This document shows, one piece after another, positions 1 through 8,195 of a stretch of DNA of 48,077 nt (position 1 is the first letter of the stretch; each line of letters begins with the position of its first letter). The notes under the pieces are model-generated. The model did not search any database, was not told the DNA's origin, and saw only the letters and a list, made by a program, of their open reading frames with translations. Made by a program: the position numbers and the translations under genes. Origin of the DNA: VBCK01 sp035511515 (GTDB lineage: Bacteria; Pseudomonadota; Gammaproteobacteria; Burkholderiales; Burkholderiaceae_F). The DNA is taken from assembly GCA_035511515.1 (NCBI GenBank), contig DATKFG010000066.1:1-48077 (forward strand), written 5' to 3'.

Positions 1-861
1 GCGCGCCGGCGCCTGATCGCGGCCCTGCCATTGGCGGCCACCTTCGCCGGGGCGCCCGCAGCCACGCAGGAACCGGCGCTGCGCAGCTACCGGATCACCA
101 CCCGCGACGGTGTACGCCTGAACGTGCTGCAGGCCGGCCCTGCGTCGGCCGATGCGGCTCTGCCGGTGATCGTGCTGGTGCCCGGCTGGTGCATGCCGGC
201 GACGATCTGGCAGGCGCAGCTGGCGTGGCTCGGGCGGCGCTTCCGCACGCTCGCGCTGGACCCGCGGGGTCAGGGCGACTCGGAAATTCCGGCGGCCGGC
301 TACGAGGCCGAGCAGCGTGCCAGCGACCTGCGCGAGCTGCTGGCGCCGCTGCCGCGCGCCGTGCTGGTGGGCTGGTCGCTCGGCGTGCTGGACGCGCTGG
401 ACCTGGTGTACCGCTTCGGCGATTCGCAGCTGGCGGCCCTGGTGCTGGTGGACAACTCGGTGGGCGAGCCTCCGGCGCCGCGCCCGTCCAAATTCATCGA
501 GGAACTGCGCGCCGACCGTGCCGCCGCGGTGGATCGCTTCGTGCGGGGGATGTTCGCGCGCCCGCGTCCCGAAGACGAGATCGAGCGCCTCAAGCGGGCG
601 GCGCTCAGGATGCCGCTCGATGCGGCCATCGCGCTGCTGTCGTATCCGTTTCCGCGCGAGCACTGGCGCAATATCGCACGGTCCTTCGCCAAGCCGTTGT
701 GCTACTGCGTGACCAGCCGCTACCTGGAGCAGGCGCGCAACCTGCAGCGCGAGCGGCCCGCCACGCGCATCGAGTGGTTCGAGCACGCGGGCCACGCGCT
801 GTTCGTCGACGAGCCCGACCGCTTCAATCGCATCGTCAGCGAATTCGCGCAGGCGGCGTGA
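1..861 (+). CDS. Alpha/beta hydrolase, exported, 5' end outside window
   Basis: A serine hydrolase of the alpha/beta fold. The open frame runs from base 1 without a start codon, and its first codons encode an arginine-rich then hydrophobic stretch ending AGAPAA, which looks like a signal peptide, so the true start lies upstream and the protein is probably exported. The nucleophile elbow GWSLG is at about residue 124 of the visible frame. A conserved acid region follows, and the catalytic histidine is in EHAGHALF near the C-terminus. The LALDPRGQGDSE segment is typical of the lid-proximal region of haloperoxidase/esterase-like members. The substrate cannot be deduced. It converges on the esterase gene at 902, with only 40 bases between the two stops. 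Confidence 0.8.
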   Translation, partial: ARRRLIAALPLAATFAGAPAATQEPALRSYRITTRDGVRLNVLQAGPASADAALPVIVLVPGWCMPATIWQAQLAWLGRRFRTLALDPRGQGDSEIPAAGYEAEQRASDLRELLAPLPRAVLVGWSLGVLDALDLVYRFGDSQLAALVLVDNSVGEPPAPRPSKFIEELRADRAAAVDRFVRGMFARPRPEDEIERLKRAALRMPLDAAIALLSYPFPREHWRNIARSFAKPLCYCVTSRYLEQARNLQRERPATRIEWFEHAGHALFVDEPDRFNRIVSEFAQAA

Positions 862-901
862 GCGGCCGGGGCCGCGCGCATAATCCGCAACACGGGGACC
901 G

Positions 902-1900
902 CTACGCGACCAGAAAGCGGTCGACCGGGTGATGCTCCAGGGCGTTCTGAAGGAAGAAGCGGATCATTTCACGCGCCGCATCGGGCCCGTTCGGATCGGA
1001 ATACGAGGCGCGCGGGCTCCCGCCAAACCACGCGTGACCGCCCTCGTGCACTTTCCAGTACTCGAGCACGACGCGCCCGGTCGAATCGCGGTGAATGGTG
1101 CGCGTATATGCGCGGCCGCCTGGCGTCTGGGCGCGTTCGACCGAGGCGCCGGCGCTCGATGCGCCAATCTGCCGCAGCGATCGCGAGACCAGATGCTCGC
1201 CGTTGCGCGGGTGCACGGTCCTGTCCCGGTCACCGTGAAACACGATGATCGGCGCTGCCGGCGCAGCATGGTCGTCCCCCAACGGTGCCCGTATTCCGCG
1301 CATCACGGCGAGCGCGGATACGAGATCGTGCGCGCTTCCGCACGCCAGCCCCGAATGAACGCCGACGGCCGCGTAGATCTCGGGGTAGACGGTGGCCATC
1401 ACAGCGGCCATCGCGCCACCGGCCGACAGCCCGGCCACATAGACCCTGCTGGCGTCGACGCGGTAGCTGCGCATGACTTCCTGCGTCATGCCGGCCAGGA
1501 TGGCCGGCTCGCCCTGGCCGCGCCGCTGGTCGGTGCGCTTGAACCAGTTCCAGCACATCGAACGATTGGCAGCACGCGTCTGTTCGGGATAGAGAACGAA
1601 ACAGTGCTGCTCCTCCGCAAGCGCGTTCATCCGGGTGGCGCTTGCAAAGGCATCGGCCGTCTGGCCGCAACCGTGCAGCATCACGACGAGGGGCAGCCGC
1701 TGTCCCGCGTAACTCGTCGGGATATAGAGCTTGTAGGGCCGCACTCCGTCCCGATGGGCAAAGGACGCCGAGACGAACTGTCCCGGCTGCCCCTGAAGCA
1801 CCGTCGCCTGAGTGCCCGGCGCCTCGACCACGTGGTCGCTTCTGCGCCGGCCTGATCGCGTCGCCGCCAGCAGGCCGGCCAGTATTCGTTTGATCCGCAT
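902..1900 (-). CDS. PHB depolymerase family esterase (LpqC/FaeC-like)
   Basis: A 332-residue esterase of the poly(3-hydroxybutyrate) depolymerase family (alpha/beta hydrolase fold). Visible motifs are the oxyanion segment VVMLHGCGQTADAFA (about residues 72-86), the nucleophile box GLSAGGAM (about 157-164), the acid-bearing FHGDRDRTVHP and the C-terminal histidine region HEGGHAWFGG. Family members cleave polyhydroxyalkanoates, feruloyl esters or other short acyl esters; the substrate here is open. The N-terminus MRIKRILAGLLAATRSG has only a short hydrophobic run broken by arginines, so export is uncertain. An AGGAG sits 11 bases upstream of the ATG. No operon partner on this strand is close except the truncated gene at 1979-2113. 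Confidence 0.85.
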   Translation of the reverse strand: MRIKRILAGLLAATRSGRRRSDHVVEAPGTQATVLQGQPGQFVSASFAHRDGVRPYKLYIPTSYAGQRLPLVVMLHGCGQTADAFASATRMNALAEEQHCFVLYPEQTRAANRSMCWNWFKRTDQRRGQGEPAILAGMTQEVMRSYRVDASRVYVAGLSAGGAMAAVMATVYPEIYAAVGVHSGLACGSAHDLVSALAVMRGIRAPLGDDHAAPAAPIIVFHGDRDRTVHPRNGEHLVSRSLRQIGASSAGASVERAQTPGGRAYTRTIHRDSTGRVVLEYWKVHEGGHAWFGGSPRASYSDPNGPDAAREMIRFFLQNALEHHPVDRFLVA

Positions 1901-1978
1901 CGCTTCGGCGCTACTCCTCGCACGCGTGCCGTTGCAGCGCGCTACCGCCCGGAGTGCCGCGCCGTGTCCGCTGAAGCG

Positions 1979-2113
1979 TTACGTAGCCGGGCAGGCATCG
2001 CCCAATGCGAACGGGGCGCGCGCGAGGTTCGCCACGAAGTCGGCCATGACCGGCGACTCCAGGGGTTCCTTCATCACGGCGACATTCAACTGCGCGAGTT
2101 CGTGGCGGGACAT
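1979..2113 (-). pseudogene. Truncated DUF3291-domain gene (N-terminal remnant)
   Basis: A 44-codon frame with a good start: ATG preceded by GAGG at 7 bases. The first 32 residues read MSRHELAQLNVAVMKEPLES followed by PVMADFVANLAR, which is the characteristic N-terminus of DUF3291 (antibiotic biosynthesis monooxygenase-like fold) proteins, normally about 150 residues long. After that the match decays (ALGDACPAT then stop). A one-base shift gives PGYV, resembling the family's next motif PGFVW, which suggests a frameshift followed by deletion. Only about 80 bases remain before the neighbouring esterase, so the rest of the domain is absent. Function unknown and presumed lost. The family assignment is from recall of its consensus. 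Confidence 0.5.
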
Positions 2114-2169
2114 CAGGCGCCTCGTTGCAAACGTCTCGGCCAGCGTATCACGCCAAGATGCGCCCAGCA

Positions 2170-3072
2170 TTACGAACGCTGGCGTTCGCCCGCGCGCTCG
2201 TCCGGGCCACCGTGGGGCGGCGGACCCTCCCGTCGCATGCGCGCCGCCGGTGATCCCTGCGGATTGCCCGCGCGTGGTATCGGGTTGACAGCACCGCTTC
2301 TCGGCGGCACCGGGCCCGACCGCACGGCGGCCTGTTGCGAGAAGCTTCGCACGGGTCCCGGCCCGGCTGCAAATCGCTCGGGCCGCGCGGTCGCGGCAAG
2401 CGCCGGACGCCCGTTGTTCACCGAAGCCAGCAGCGCGTGGTTGGAACTGGCGGCCAGTTCGTGGCGCGCCTGCACCGGCAACAGGGCCGTATGCCGGTCG
2501 CGCTCGGCGATCCGCTCCTGAGACGTCGGCTGCGCCCTCACGCCGCCGGAGCCGCCGTTGTAGCTGACGCGCGCCACGGATGTGTTGTTCACGACGGGGG
2601 TGTTGTAGGTGTTGGTGATGCTCGTCACATTGACGTGGTTCACCGCCCGGTTGTAGCGGAAGTGTTCGCCCTCCCAGTACCCGCCGTGGTATCCGACGCC
2701 GGTATACCCGCATCCGTAATTGATGCCGCCGTAGAAACCGACGTGACGGCCCCAGTAGCCCGCATGCCAGATATACACGCCTTCGCCCCAGCCCCAGTAA
2801 CCCGGCGTCCACAGCGCGCCGACATACGGCGCCACGACCCACGTGCCGGGCACCCAGTAATACCCGTCGGGACCCCAGGCCCAGTAACCCGGTGTCCAGA
2901 TGGTTCCGGGACCGGGAATCAGCGGCTGCTCATACACCGGCAGCATCGGCGGCGCGATCGTTACCGACAGATACACCCCGGCATTCGATGTGGAAGCCGC
3001 GGTGAGCGCGACCATTGCCAACAGCAGGGCGCCGATGCGGCGAACGAACATTCGGGATATCGACCTGTCCAT
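2170..3072 (-). CDS. YXWGXW repeat-containing exported protein
   Basis: A 300-residue exported protein with an N-terminal signal peptide (about residues 1-32, RRIGALLLAMVALTAASTSNAG). It is followed by tandem aromatic/glycine-rich repeats of the W-x-P-G-Y-W-x-W-G type: WTPGYWAWG, VPGTW, WTPGYWGWG, WHAGYWG, YHGGYW, as in the YXWGXW repeat family. After about residue 150 it becomes Asn/Thr-rich and then Pro/Arg/Gly-rich and probably disordered. The family is common in environmental proteobacteria; the role is not established, with a cell-surface or periplasmic location likely. The start at 3072 is chosen because GGAG precedes it at a suitable distance and the signal peptide begins there; an in-frame upstream ATG at 3174 would add 34 unlikely residues. 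Confidence 0.8.
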   Translation of the reverse strand: MDRSISRMFVRRIGALLLAMVALTAASTSNAGVYLSVTIAPPMLPVYEQPLIPGPGTIWTPGYWAWGPDGYYWVPGTWVVAPYVGALWTPGYWGWGEGVYIWHAGYWGRHVGFYGGINYGCGYTGVGYHGGYWEGEHFRYNRAVNHVNVTSITNTYNTPVVNNTSVARVSYNGGSGGVRAQPTSQERIAERDRHTALLPVQARHELAASSNHALLASVNNGRPALAATARPERFAAGPGPVRSFSQQAAVRSGPVPPRSGAVNPIPRAGNPQGSPAARMRREGPPPHGGPDERAGERQRS

Positions 3073-3185
3073 GGAGATCTCCGTTACCGGATGACGTGAT
3101 TCGATAACGGGATCGCCGCCGTCCACGTTGACGGTGTTGCAAAGGGTTACCGGCGTCAGCAAGACCGCCGGCACATCCCTTCGGC

Positions 3186-4562
3186 CTAGTCGTGCCGATG
3201 CTGGCCCGGCGCGAAGAAATTGATGTCCAGCGTATTCGCCTCCGCCTGAGCGCCAGCCCGGCCGACGTGAAGGAAGTCGGGCGGGCCGTTCGGATCGCTG
3301 TGCGTCGCGTACTGCGGGTACAGGATCGGGTTTCCGAACGCATCCGTGTTGTTGGGGTCCGCGGTCACGGTGAAGAAGTCGGCGACGCTGTCGAAGTTGC
3401 CGCGGGCCCGGATGAAAGCGTTGATCGCGTCGTGCGCCTGGTAGGTGGCCTCCGTCGTGCCGGCCTGACCGACATTCGAGATCAACGTGGCGCCGATCGC
3501 GTTGATGCCGAGTGCATGCAGCTTCGCAACCATCGTCTGCAGGGACGCGATGCTCTGCGCCGGCGGAATGCCGTCGCCGAAGTCGTTCGTTCCCGCATAG
3601 AAGACGACGTCGCTCACGCCACTGACGCCGAGCACATCGCGGTTGAAACGCTCGGGCAGGACCTGCAGCAGCGGACGTCTCTGGCCGGGCTGGTTCGGGA
3701 TGGCCGCCGTATCGCCGCCGATGCCCGCGTTGACGACCGAAACGTGGTTGCCATAAGCGGCATGCAGCCGTCGCGACATCCAGTTCAGGAAGCGGTCGTT
3801 CTGGTCGGGCGTCGTGATCGATCCGTCGACCGACGAACTGCCCGCGCCGACCAGGACGCGGGTGTCGGCCGGCGCCATCACGTCGACCGCATCGACGAAG
3901 AACCAGGACGGGGTCTCGTACGGGAACGCGGCGTCGGAATCGTCTTCGGCATGATCGCCGCTGTTGGGCGCCGCAAGGAAGGACTCCTGCAGCGCGGTGC
4001 CGTGGTAGGTCATCGGGCCGCTGCTGCCCGGGATATACAGCGAGATCGCCAGATTGCGGCCTTCGAGCACCGGGCTGGTCGAATCGGGCGGTTCATCGCC
4101 GGGCACCCAGCCGAGCTGCGCCGGGTCGCTCCAGACCTCGGCGCCGGCCGGTACCGTGACCATGGAATGCCCGCCGAACGTCACCACCCGGTTGGTGCCG
4201 GCAACGGTGGCCCCGGAAAAGGACTGCAGTCCGATCGCGACCTTGCCGAAGGTGACCGCCTGCGGGCCCCAGGTGTTGGACAGACGCACCCGCATCGGGT
4301 CGCCCCACAGATCGGGCTTCAGGATCATCCGCAACGTCTGGTGTTGCGCCTGCGGCAGCGCCGGGGCCGTGAACGGGAACGCGAAGTTGACCAGCGCCGG
4401 CGCGGTACTGCCCTTCCAGGTGTTCACGGGGGAAGTGGTCCAGGTCGCGACCCACTTCCTGCCGTCGTTTGTCTGTGCGTGGACCGGGTTCAACAGGCCC
4501 AGCGCAGCGGCCACGGTTATTCCGATCGTGGCGAGTCCGATCGCAGCGGAACCGCGCGTCAT
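3186..4562 (-). CDS. SGNH/GDSL-family hydrolase, secreted
   Basis: A 458-residue secreted esterase/lipase-like protein. Residues 1-32 form a signal peptide (AAIGLATIGITVAAALGLLNPVHAQ). Residues 33 to about 210 resemble the beta-sandwich N-domain found in this SGNH subfamily, and the catalytic SGNH domain follows. Block I is GAGSSSVDGS, where the usual GDS is GSS, so the nucleophile serine is kept but the Asp before it is replaced. Block II is NAGIGGDT, block III AGTNDFGD (G-x-N-D) and block V DFLH (D-x-x-H), all intact. The ATG at 4562 is preceded by AAGGAG, and the signal peptide starts there. The substrate is probably an acyl or acetyl ester; not determinable here. It is transcribed on its own, 113 bases upstream of the YXWGXW gene. 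Confidence 0.85.
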   Translation of the reverse strand: MTRGSAAIGLATIGITVAAALGLLNPVHAQTNDGRKWVATWTTSPVNTWKGSTAPALVNFAFPFTAPALPQAQHQTLRMILKPDLWGDPMRVRLSNTWGPQAVTFGKVAIGLQSFSGATVAGTNRVVTFGGHSMVTVPAGAEVWSDPAQLGWVPGDEPPDSTSPVLEGRNLAISLYIPGSSGPMTYHGTALQESFLAAPNSGDHAEDDSDAAFPYETPSWFFVDAVDVMAPADTRVLVGAGSSSVDGSITTPDQNDRFLNWMSRRLHAAYGNHVSVVNAGIGGDTAAIPNQPGQRRPLLQVLPERFNRDVLGVSGVSDVVFYAGTNDFGDGIPPAQSIASLQTMVAKLHALGINAIGATLISNVGQAGTTEATYQAHDAINAFIRARGNFDSVADFFTVTADPNNTDAFGNPILYPQYATHSDPNGPPDFLHVGRAGAQAEANTLDINFFAPGQHRHD

Positions 4563-4726
4563 GAGGATCTCCTTGTTGTTGGTTGTCGGGGGCGCGATTC
4601 TCGCATCGTGATTGCCGCGCCGGCAATACTGGAATTGACGGGCGCGAACCCACCCGACGCGACGATTCCGCCTGGAAAAATTCGAGAACAAGAAGCGGGG
4701 TGACGCAACGCCCTGACCGCTTTCAA

Positions 4727-4963
4727 ATGTCGACTTCCATCGCCAATACCAGTGGGACTGCCATGAGTCATCAAGCCATCGCAATCGAGCATCTGCCAGC
4801 CGCTCGCCGGACTGCGCGCGCGCCTGATCGCCGATTGACCCGGATCGCGGAGTATCAGGCTCGGACGGCGCGGGTCGACGACGTGTTGATGGCCGTGCTG
4901 GTCATCGCCGTGATCAGCTGGAGCGACGTGCTGGTCGCCGCCCTGATCACCTGGATGCTCTGA
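4727..4963 (+). CDS. Small hypothetical membrane protein
   Basis: A 78-codon frame ending in a strongly hydrophobic segment (VLMAVLVIAVISWSDVLVAA, about residues 53-72), preceded by a basic Arg-rich stretch, consistent with a single-pass small membrane protein. The third-codon-position bias toward G/C in the last 35 codons matches neighbouring real genes, which argues for coding. A second ATG at 4763 is an equally possible start. Neither has a convincing ribosome-binding site. It sits between the divergently placed SGNH hydrolase and the convergent end of ftsZ. No family recognised. The rest of the 4563-5041 interval holds only GC-rich inverted repeats after ftsZ. Confidence 0.4.
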   Translation: MSTSIANTSGTAMSHQAIAIEHLPAARRTARAPDRRLTRIAEYQARTARVDDVLMAVLVIAVISWSDVLVAALITWML

Positions 4964-5041
4964 CTTGCCGGCACGCGCCCGTGGCGCGGACGCCGGCGCC
5001 GGAACCACGAACGGCGGCGCAGACGGCGCCGGCCGCTGCAA

Positions 5042-6214
5042 TCAGTCGGCCTGCTTGCGCAGGAAAGCCGGTATGTCGAACCGCTCCACGGGCAGCTCGT
5101 CGATCGCTGTCGCGCGCACCGCCGATCCATCGCGCGAGCGCCACACGGCAGGGGTCTCCAGGTGGCTGTAGTCATGGCCCGGCACCGACGTGGAGCCGAT
5201 CACGGTGGGGCTTTCGGCGACGATGGGCCGCAGCACCGTCAGCGGCGCCTTTTTCGCGGCGACCGCCTTGCCCAGGCCGGTGGCCACCACGGTCACGCGC
5301 AGTGCATCGCCGATCGACTCGTCGCACACGGTCCCGAAGATGACGGTGGCATCCTCGGCGGCGAACTCGCGGATCGTAGTCATCACCTCGCGCGTTTCGC
5401 GCATCTTCAGCGAGGGACTTGCGGTGATGTTGACCAGCACGCCGCGCGCACCCGACAGGTCGACGCCCTCCAGCAGGGGGCTGGCGACCGCCTGCTCGGC
5501 GGCCACGCGCGCGCGGTCGGCGCCGCTGGCGGTGGCGGTGCCCATCATCGCCTTGCCGTGCTCGCCCATCACGGTCTTGACGTCCTCGAAATCGACGTTG
5601 ACCAGCCCCGGGATGTTGATGATCTCGGCGATGCCGGCGCAGGCGTTGTGCAGTACGTCGTCGGCGGCCTGGAAGCAGTCCGCCATCTCGGCGTCCTCTC
5701 CCAGCACTTCTTCCAGCTTGTTGTTCAGGATCACGATCAGCGAGTCGACGCGGTCCTGCAGGTCGACCAGGCCCTGCTCGGCCACGCGCAGTCGCTTGGG
5801 CCCCTCGAAATCGAACGGCTTCGATACCACGGCCACCGTCAGGATGCCGAGCTCTTTTGCGATCTCCGCGATCACCGGGGCTGCGCCGGTGCCGGTGCCG
5901 CCGCCCATGCCGGCCGTGATGAACACCATGTGCGCCCCGCGCAGCGCATCGGCGATGCGGTCGCGCCCTTCCTCGGCCGTCTGGCGCCCGACGTCGGGGC
6001 GGCTGCCCGCGCCCAGGCCGGTCTGGCCGAGCTGGATCACGTTCTTCGCGCTGGAGCGCGAAAGGGCCTGGTGATCGGTGTTGGCGCAGATGAATTCGAC
6101 CCCCTGCACTCCGCGCCGGATCATGTGTTCCACGGCATTGCCACCGGCTCCGCCGATGCCGATCACCTTGATGACGGTGCCTTGGGTTTCCGTCTCCAGA
6201 ATTTCGAATGGCAT
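5042..6214 (-). CDS. ftsZ: Cell division protein FtsZ
   Basis: Bacterial tubulin GTPase that polymerises into the Z-ring at midcell and recruits the divisome. The 390-residue protein shows the N-terminal nucleotide-binding IGIGGAGGNAV, the tubulin signature GGGTGTGAAP, the NVDFEDVKTVM T7-loop region, and a C-terminal linker ending in the conserved tail DIPAFLRKQAD that binds FtsA. The start ATG at 6214 has an AGGAGG at ideal spacing. An in-frame ATG at 6250 would add 12 residues unlike the family and is not used. It is the last gene of the dcw cluster, 32 bases after ftsA. No lpxC follows within the window, unlike many proteobacterial clusters. Confidence 0.98.
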   Translation of the reverse strand: MPFEILETETQGTVIKVIGIGGAGGNAVEHMIRRGVQGVEFICANTDHQALSRSSAKNVIQLGQTGLGAGSRPDVGRQTAEEGRDRIADALRGAHMVFITAGMGGGTGTGAAPVIAEIAKELGILTVAVVSKPFDFEGPKRLRVAEQGLVDLQDRVDSLIVILNNKLEEVLGEDAEMADCFQAADDVLHNACAGIAEIINIPGLVNVDFEDVKTVMGEHGKAMMGTATASGADRARVAAEQAVASPLLEGVDLSGARGVLVNITASPSLKMRETREVMTTIREFAAEDATVIFGTVCDESIGDALRVTVVATGLGKAVAAKKAPLTVLRPIVAESPTVIGSTSVPGHDYSHLETPAVWRSRDGSAVRATAIDELPVERFDIPAFLRKQAD

Positions 6215-6246
6215 AGGACCTCCTGTGTGCGTACCAAGAACAGCGT

Positions 6247-7479
6247 TCAAAAATTACCGACGATCCATTCCTTCATCCGTCTGAAGGTCTGCTTCACTGA
6301 ACCGGTCTGCGCCACCAGCTTGCGGCCGCGCAGGCGCTGCGCGTGCGCCTCGGCCAGCAGTCCCATCACGGTCGCAAAGCGCGGACTGCGGACCACGTCG
6401 GCCAGTGCTCCGTTGTAGCCAGGCCAGCCGACCCGGGCCGGTCGCAGGAACACGTCCTCGGCCAGCTCGGCGATGCCGGGCAACAGCGCGGTGCCGCCGG
6501 TCAGAACCACACCGCTCGCCAGCATTTCCTCGTAGCCGGATTCGCGCAGCGCCTTCTGAACCAGCGTGAACAGCTCCTCCACGCGCGGCTCGATCACCGC
6601 CGCCAGCGCCTGGCGCGACAGCAGCCGCGGTGCCCGGTCGCCGATGCCGGGGATTTCGATCCGGTCGGCGCTTTCGGCCAGAACTTCCTTGGCCACCCCG
6701 TAGCGCAGCTTGATCTCTTCGGCATCGGGGATCGGCGTGCGCAGAGCCATCGCGATGTCGTTGGTGATCTGGTCGCCGGCGATCGGAATCACCGCGGTGT
6801 GGCGGATCGCCCCGCCGGTGAAGATCGCGATGTCGGTCGTTCCGCCGCCGATGTCGACCAGCGCGGCGCCCAGCTCGCGTTCGTCCGACGTCAGCACCGA
6901 CAGCGACGAGGCGAGCGGCTGCAGGATCAGGTCGTTGACTTCCAGGCCGCAGCGCCGCACGCACTTGACCACGTTCTGCGCGGCGCTGACCGCGCCGGTG
7001 ACGATGTGGACGCGGACCTCCAGGCGCACACCGCTCATCCCGATCGGCTCGCGGATATCCTCCTGGCCGTCGACGATGAATTCCTGGGTCAGCACGTGCA
7101 GCACCTGCTGGTCGGTCGGGATGTTGACCGCGCGCGCGGTCTCGATCACCCGGTCCACGTCCGGCGGCATCACCTCGCGGTCCTTGATCGCCACCATTCC
7201 GCTCGAATTGAAGCTCTTGATGTGGCTGCCTGCGATGCCGGTGAAGACGTTGGCGATCCGGCACGCGGCCATCAGCTCGGCCTCCTCGAGCGCGCGCCGG
7301 ATCGACTGGACGGTCGCCTCGATGTTGACGACCACGCCCTTGCGCAGGCCCTCGGAGCGCGCCTGCCCCAGGCCGATCACCTGGAAGCGCGCGTCGGGCA
7401 GCATCTCGGCCACCGCCACCACGACCTTGGAGGTGCCGATGTCCAGTCCGACCATCAGGTCCTTGCTTTCCGGTCTCAT
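6247..7479 (-). CDS. ftsA: Cell division protein FtsA
   Basis: Actin-like ATPase that tethers FtsZ filaments to the inner membrane and links early to late divisome proteins. The 410-residue product begins with the phosphate-1 loop GLDIGTSKVVV, carries the phosphate-2 motif DIGGGTTDIAIF and the adenosine motif LTGGTALLPG. It ends in a basic amphipathic tail (KQTFRRMKEWIVGNF), the expected membrane-targeting helix. Its ATG overlaps the ftsQ stop by 4 bases (ATGA), implying translational coupling, and ftsZ follows 32 bases downstream. Confidence 0.97.
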   Translation of the reverse strand: MRPESKDLMVGLDIGTSKVVVAVAEMLPDARFQVIGLGQARSEGLRKGVVVNIEATVQSIRRALEEAELMAACRIANVFTGIAGSHIKSFNSSGMVAIKDREVMPPDVDRVIETARAVNIPTDQQVLHVLTQEFIVDGQEDIREPIGMSGVRLEVRVHIVTGAVSAAQNVVKCVRRCGLEVNDLILQPLASSLSVLTSDERELGAALVDIGGGTTDIAIFTGGAIRHTAVIPIAGDQITNDIAMALRTPIPDAEEIKLRYGVAKEVLAESADRIEIPGIGDRAPRLLSRQALAAVIEPRVEELFTLVQKALRESGYEEMLASGVVLTGGTALLPGIAELAEDVFLRPARVGWPGYNGALADVVRSPRFATVMGLLAEAHAQRLRGRKLVAQTGSVKQTFRRMKEWIVGNF

Positions 7480-8195
7480 CGCGTCCTTGCGGCGGCGAAT
7501 CCGTTCTCGTAGCGCGCGTCGATCCGGGTGGCCGGCCCGTCCAGCCGCGCGATCACCACCGGATAGGCCGACACGATCGCGGCCAGCCTGTCCCGGAGCC
7601 GTCCGGGCGGATCGTCGCGCCCCAGCTCGATGCGCAGGCGCGGCGCCAGCGTCAGGCTCCAGGACGCGCGGTCGGACACCTGCATCCCGGTGATGCGCGC
7701 CTGCAGCGGCGCCAGCAGCGCGCTGAACAGCCGGAAGTTGCGCACGGCGTCGGGCGCGTACCGTGGCGGGCCGGAAAAGCTCACCAGCGCTCCGTCCGCC
7801 TCCGCCTCGGCCGGATTGGCAACGAACAGCACGCCCGCGTCCGATACCAGCCGGCCGTCGCTCCATTGCCCCAGCGCCCGGTGCTCGGTCAGCGTCACGC
7901 GCAACCGGTTCGGCCAGATGCGCCGCACCGAGACCTGCGCCACCCACGGCAGCGCCTCGAACGCATGGCGCGCCTGGTCGAGCCGGATCGTGAAGTAGCT
8001 GCCGGCGAAGCGCCCGCCGACCGCGGCCCGCACGGCAGCGCGGCTGATGTGCCGGACGTCGCCGGCGATTTCGATGCGCCGGATATCGAACGAGCGGCTT
8101 TGCGCCAGCTTCAGCGCCAGCGCGGCGCCCACCAGCAGCACGCTGCCCGCCAGCAACGATGCAGTGACCCACCGCAGCGCCTGCCCCCGGCTCAC
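7476..8195 (-). CDS. ftsQ: Cell division protein FtsQ
   Basis: Bitopic divisome protein that binds FtsL/FtsB and regulates septal peptidoglycan synthesis. The 239-residue protein has a short cytoplasmic tail, one membrane helix (WVTASLLAGSVLLVGAALAL, about residues 9-28), then a periplasmic POTRA domain starting at DIRRIEIAGDVRHIS and the FtsQ domain with LPWVAQVSVRRIWPNRL. The start is a GTG at 8195, chosen because GGAGG lies just upstream and it overlaps the ddl stop (GTGA). Longer in-frame starts lie inside ddl and would add non-homologous sequence. Confidence 0.95.
   Translation of the reverse strand: MSRGQALRWVTASLLAGSVLLVGAALALKLAQSRSFDIRRIEIAGDVRHISRAAVRAAVGGRFAGSYFTIRLDQARHAFEALPWVAQVSVRRIWPNRLRVTLTEHRALGQWSDGRLVSDAGVLFVANPAEAEADGALVSFSGPPRYAPDAVRNFRLFSALLAPLQARITGMQVSDRASWSLTLAPRLRIELGRDDPPGRLRDRLAAIVSAYPVVIARLDGPATRIDARYENGFAAARTR

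Noticed and set aside
862..875. GCGGCC-GG-GGCCGC inverted repeat between the first two convergent genes
   Set aside because: The loop is only two bases and no T-run follows on either strand, so a terminator call is not supported; such repeats arise often in this composition.
2116..2842. Upstream part of the open frame that ends in the DUF3291 remnant
   Set aside because: It lies in another frame of the YXWGXW gene and has no family-like sequence; only the last 44 codons, with their own start and ribosome-binding site, resemble a gene.
5016..5030. GGCGC/GCGCC hairpin just after ftsZ
   Set aside because: GC-rich stems are common here and there is no T-run, so a terminator could not be supported.
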